Assembly: GCA_002422225.1 (NCBI GenBank)
Contig: DITX01000093.1
Span: 1-7,648, forward strand
Source of the DNA: Gammaproteobacteria bacterium UBA6173
GTDB lineage: Bacteria > Pseudomonadota > Gammaproteobacteria > Pseudomonadales > Pseudohongiellaceae
Length of the DNA stretch: 7,648 nt
Direction of reading: 5' to 3'
The first letter of the stretch is position 1; each line of letters opens with the position of its first letter. A program made the translations under genes and the position numbers. Shown here in pieces: positions 5,772-7,648 of the stretch. The notes under the pieces were generated by a model. That model was not told the origin of the DNA and ran no database searches. It saw nothing but the letters and a program-made list of their open reading frames with translations.

Positions 5772-6614
5772 TTAGTTTGCCTGATGACCAGATCGGATCT
5801 TGCTATAAATGATACTGCCTACATGTTCGCCAGCGAGCGCACGCGCCAGCAAGTCGGGCTGTTTTCCGTCGATGATCTGGAACTCATGCACCAGACGAGC
5901 CGTGTCCAGAATGTCCAGCATGACCTCGTCAAATGGCAGCGTTTTTAAATCGAGTTTGCGCAGTTCGTCGGTACTGATGCGTGGAATAAACTCTGCTGAC
6001 TCATCCAGCGCAGGATCCGCTGTGAAAAGGCCCCGCACATCTTTTACCAACACCACACTTCGACAACCAAAACATTCGGCCAGAATCAAGCAACCGGAGT
6101 CAGTGCGGTGGGCGGGGATGCGCCCAATTGCAGGCGGATGCTCCCACAAGGAGTAAGGCGGCACACCATTAAAAATGACGCCCGGCACCGAATGAATAAA
6201 CATTGGCAACAAATGCCCGAACATTGCCGGCGGAATCGCAACCACACCATGTGATGCCAGCAGCGTCCCAAGAATATGTGCGTTACCGAGCGCGTCGGCG
6301 GCCGACAGCTCGGCCAACACACCAGTTGGCAAACCCAGATCAAGCCCGACTGAAAACACGTGCCGTGACCGGGCACCACAACCCACACCCAGAATCAGTT
6401 TGTTTTCCTGCAGGGCATCACCCAGCGCTTTGATCAGCGGGTTTACTGTGGCAGAACCTGCTTCCAGAATGGAGCGGCCGCCGATTTTTACGACTTGCAC
6501 CGTTGGCAGCATACGCACGACGGGTGTTTCGGTGTCTGCCATCACACGTTTGTCGAGCAGACTTTCGCGCGCCAGAAATGATTGCATGTGGTGCTGTTTG
6601 GAGTCGTTTTTCAT
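5772..6614 (-). CDS. mosA: Molybdenum storage protein alpha-subunit-like (amino acid kinase fold)
   Basis: In Azotobacter, MosA and MosB form a heterohexamer that uses ATP to pack molybdate or tungstate as polyoxometalate clusters in the cytoplasm. This 280-aa protein has the amino acid kinase fold: 'VVKIGGR' at 41-47, a glycine-rich stretch 'GVGCGARSRHVFSVGLDLGLP' in two parts at 76-96, 'GRIPAHRTDSG' at 164-174, 'VLVKDVRGLFTADP' at 188-201 and 'GEHVGSII' near the end. The 'RHVFSVGLDLGLP' block and the N-terminal 'LARESLLDKR' match the alpha subunit as I remember it, hence mosA. Two places differ: 'PPYSLWEHPP' (about 152-161), where I recall a His cluster in the Azotobacter alpha subunit, and 'IDGKQPDLLARAL' instead of 'VNGLVPGxLT'. 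It follows the partner gene by 2 nt and precedes the oxidase by 5 nt. Confidence 0.8.
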   Translation of the reverse strand: MKNDSKQHHMQSFLARESLLDKRVMADTETPVVRMLPTVQVVKIGGRSILEAGSATVNPLIKALGDALQENKLILGVGCGARSRHVFSVGLDLGLPTGVLAELSAADALGNAHILGTLLASHGVVAIPPAMFGHLLPMFIHSVPGVIFNGVPPYSLWEHPPAIGRIPAHRTDSGCLILAECFGCRSVVLVKDVRGLFTADPALDESAEFIPRISTDELRKLDLKTLPFDEVMLDILDTARLVHEFQIIDGKQPDLLARALAGEHVGSIIYSKIRSGHQAN

Positions 6615-6616
6615 AT

Positions 6617-7432
6617 TCAGTCCGCTGTAATGATGGTGCCAACCGCTTCGCCATTAAGCGCACGTGTCAGATTACCGGGGACCAGACCATTGATGATCTG
6701 GATGCTGCGCCTGTGCTGGGCGTTCTGCATCATTTCCAGCACGCTGTGTTCAACCACCACGTCGGGCAAATCCATAGCCAGCAACTCAGCAGCGGTAATG
6801 TTTGGGATAAATTGTGCGTGTTTGTCTTTTTTGGGATCAGCCGTGTAAAGACCATTTTCATCTTTCACATAAATCATCGAGCGTGTGCCAAAAGTTTCGC
6901 TGATCAGCCAGGTACCCGTATCAGTTCTGTTGGGCGGCAGTCGGCCGATGGCAGGATTACGCTGCCAGAATGTGTAAGGCGGCATGCCAAAAAATATCAC
7001 GGCCTGACGTTCCGCGAGATACAGAGGCAACTGTGCAAACTGTATGGGCTCAATAAACGGAATGCCCTGATCAGCCAACAGATAATGCAACATGCGCGCA
7101 TTTTGCATGCTGACAAACGTCCCCAATACACTGAGCACACCGGTTGGCATGCCGAGCTCAACACCCACGCTGTATGCATGGCGTGCTCGGGTGCCCGCGC
7201 CGGTGCCAATGATCATTTTGTGATGCGGCAGATTCTGTTTAATTTCGCCGATCAGCGGATACACGGCAGCGCGGCCCCGGTCGATAAAACTCTGCCCACC
7301 AATTTTGATGACGTTGGCATCGGGGAGAATTTGTAGCCGCGGCTGAATGTCCGTGAGTGCCAGTAGCTCACGATCCGTTAAACTCCCTGTTACCAGGGCC
7401 TCACCCAACTTGCTCAACAGTGTTTCAGTCAT
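6617..7432 (-). CDS. mosB: Molybdenum storage protein beta-subunit-like (amino acid kinase fold)
   Basis: This 271-aa product is the closer match of the pair to known MoSto sequence. It has 'DANVIKIGGQSFIDRGRAAVYPL' (two adjoining blocks, 38-60), 'GTGAGTRARHAYSVG' at 76-90, 'FGMPPYTFW' at 148-156, 'RTDTG' at 169-173, 'VKDENGLYTADP' at 189-200, 'INGLVPGNLTRALNGE' at 247-262 and 'VGTIITA' at the end. The Azotobacter beta subunit is of nearly identical length (270 aa from memory). Lys43 and the glycine-rich loops are the expected nucleotide-binding elements of the fold. The ATG at 7432 has AGGG 7 nt upstream. It lies 36 nt after mnmH and 2 nt before mosA and is probably the first gene of a mosB-mosA-oxidase operon, perhaps read through from mnmH. 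The alpha/beta names rest on remembered similarity and could be exchanged in a formal comparison. Confidence 0.85.
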   Translation of the reverse strand: MTETLLSKLGEALVTGSLTDRELLALTDIQPRLQILPDANVIKIGGQSFIDRGRAAVYPLIGEIKQNLPHHKMIIGTGAGTRARHAYSVGVELGMPTGVLSVLGTFVSMQNARMLHYLLADQGIPFIEPIQFAQLPLYLAERQAVIFFGMPPYTFWQRNPAIGRLPPNRTDTGTWLISETFGTRSMIYVKDENGLYTADPKKDKHAQFIPNITAAELLAMDLPDVVVEHSVLEMMQNAQHRRSIQIINGLVPGNLTRALNGEAVGTIITAD

Positions 7433-7468
7433 GTAGACGCCCTGATAATTTCCTGCCTGTCAATCGGT

Positions 7469-7648
7469 TTAAATGCGGGCTGAATGTAAAAAATCCAGCA
7501 CCGCGGCAAAGTTGCCTTCAAATACCACCCTGCCCTCGTGACGCTGCCATTGCCAGTCGTACATAGGATCGTAATAGTCCTGCAGCAAGCGCCTGATCCA
7601 GTCTCGATGCAGCGAAGGATCCCCGGCGCGGTGACTATCGATGGCCTG
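7469..7648 (-). CDS. mnmH: tRNA 2-selenouridine synthase, C-terminal fragment (cut by window edge)
   Basis: The minus-strand frame is open from the window edge to a TAA at 7471-7469 and gives 59 residues. 'HRDWIRRLLQDYYDPMYDWQ', followed by 'GRVVFEGNFAAVLDFL', is the conserved C-terminus of MnmH (SelU/YbbB). This enzyme replaces sulfur with selenium at the wobble 2-thiouridine of tRNAs using selenophosphate, via a geranylated intermediate. The rhodanese and P-loop domains lie beyond the window. It is 36 nt upstream of mosB on the same strand and has no hairpin terminator in the gap, so co-transcription is possible. Confidence 0.85.
   Translation of the reverse strand, partial: QAIDSHRAGDPSLHRDWIRRLLQDYYDPMYDWQWQRHEGRVVFEGNFAAVLDFLHSARI

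Noticed and set aside
6503..7336. A 277-codon open frame on the plus strand
   Set aside because: It lies antisense across the mosA/mosB-like genes, has no family features, and its translation looks like shadow sequence rich in His, Arg and Cys. The minus-strand genes are clearly real.

Overview
The window looks like chromosomal DNA of a Gram-negative bacterium, most likely a gammaproteobacterium and possibly a marine one. I infer this from moderate G+C content, a Tat-exported CueO-type oxidase, an mnmH tail, periplasmic beta-propeller proteins and palindromic intergenic elements. No marker gene fixes the taxon. Genes occur on both strands.

Left edge (1-830): the 3' end of an NHL-repeat beta-propeller gene, a compact hairpin terminator, then a 175-bp inverted-repeat element (636-810) with perfect 26-bp outer arms.

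Middle accessory segment (about 830-2335): this stretch is visibly A+T-richer and holds four small genes of unknown function. Two overlapping genes run leftward (106 aa, then 150 aa). A 103-aa protein with a possible N-terminal ribbon-helix-helix and a C-terminal helical domain runs rightward, followed by a 70-aa two-helix membrane protein. The two transcription units diverge from an 84-bp A+T-rich region. There, face-to-face promoters overlap and a 9-bp CTAG-centred repeat occurs twice, 18 bp apart, which looks like a shared operator. An 81-nt imperfect palindrome (2338-2418) closes the segment.

Right of the segment (2432-4200): a LysE/RhtB-type exporter on the minus strand, whose family-typical N-terminus is intact but begins at an ATC where ATG is expected. 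Across a divergent intergenic region lies a secreted SMP-30-like beta-propeller gene, which ends at a terminator hairpin shared with the next, convergent operon.

Right part (4204-7648, all minus strand): the C-terminus of tRNA 2-selenouridine synthase (mnmH), then a tight run of two molybdenum-storage-protein subunits (mosB-like, then mosA-like) and a CueO-like Tat-exported multicopper oxidase, with gaps of 36, 2 and 5 nt. The three last genes form a likely operon joining cytoplasmic molybdate/tungstate storage to periplasmic copper or metal oxidation. This pairing and the small divergent module at 884-2283 are the most interesting items here.
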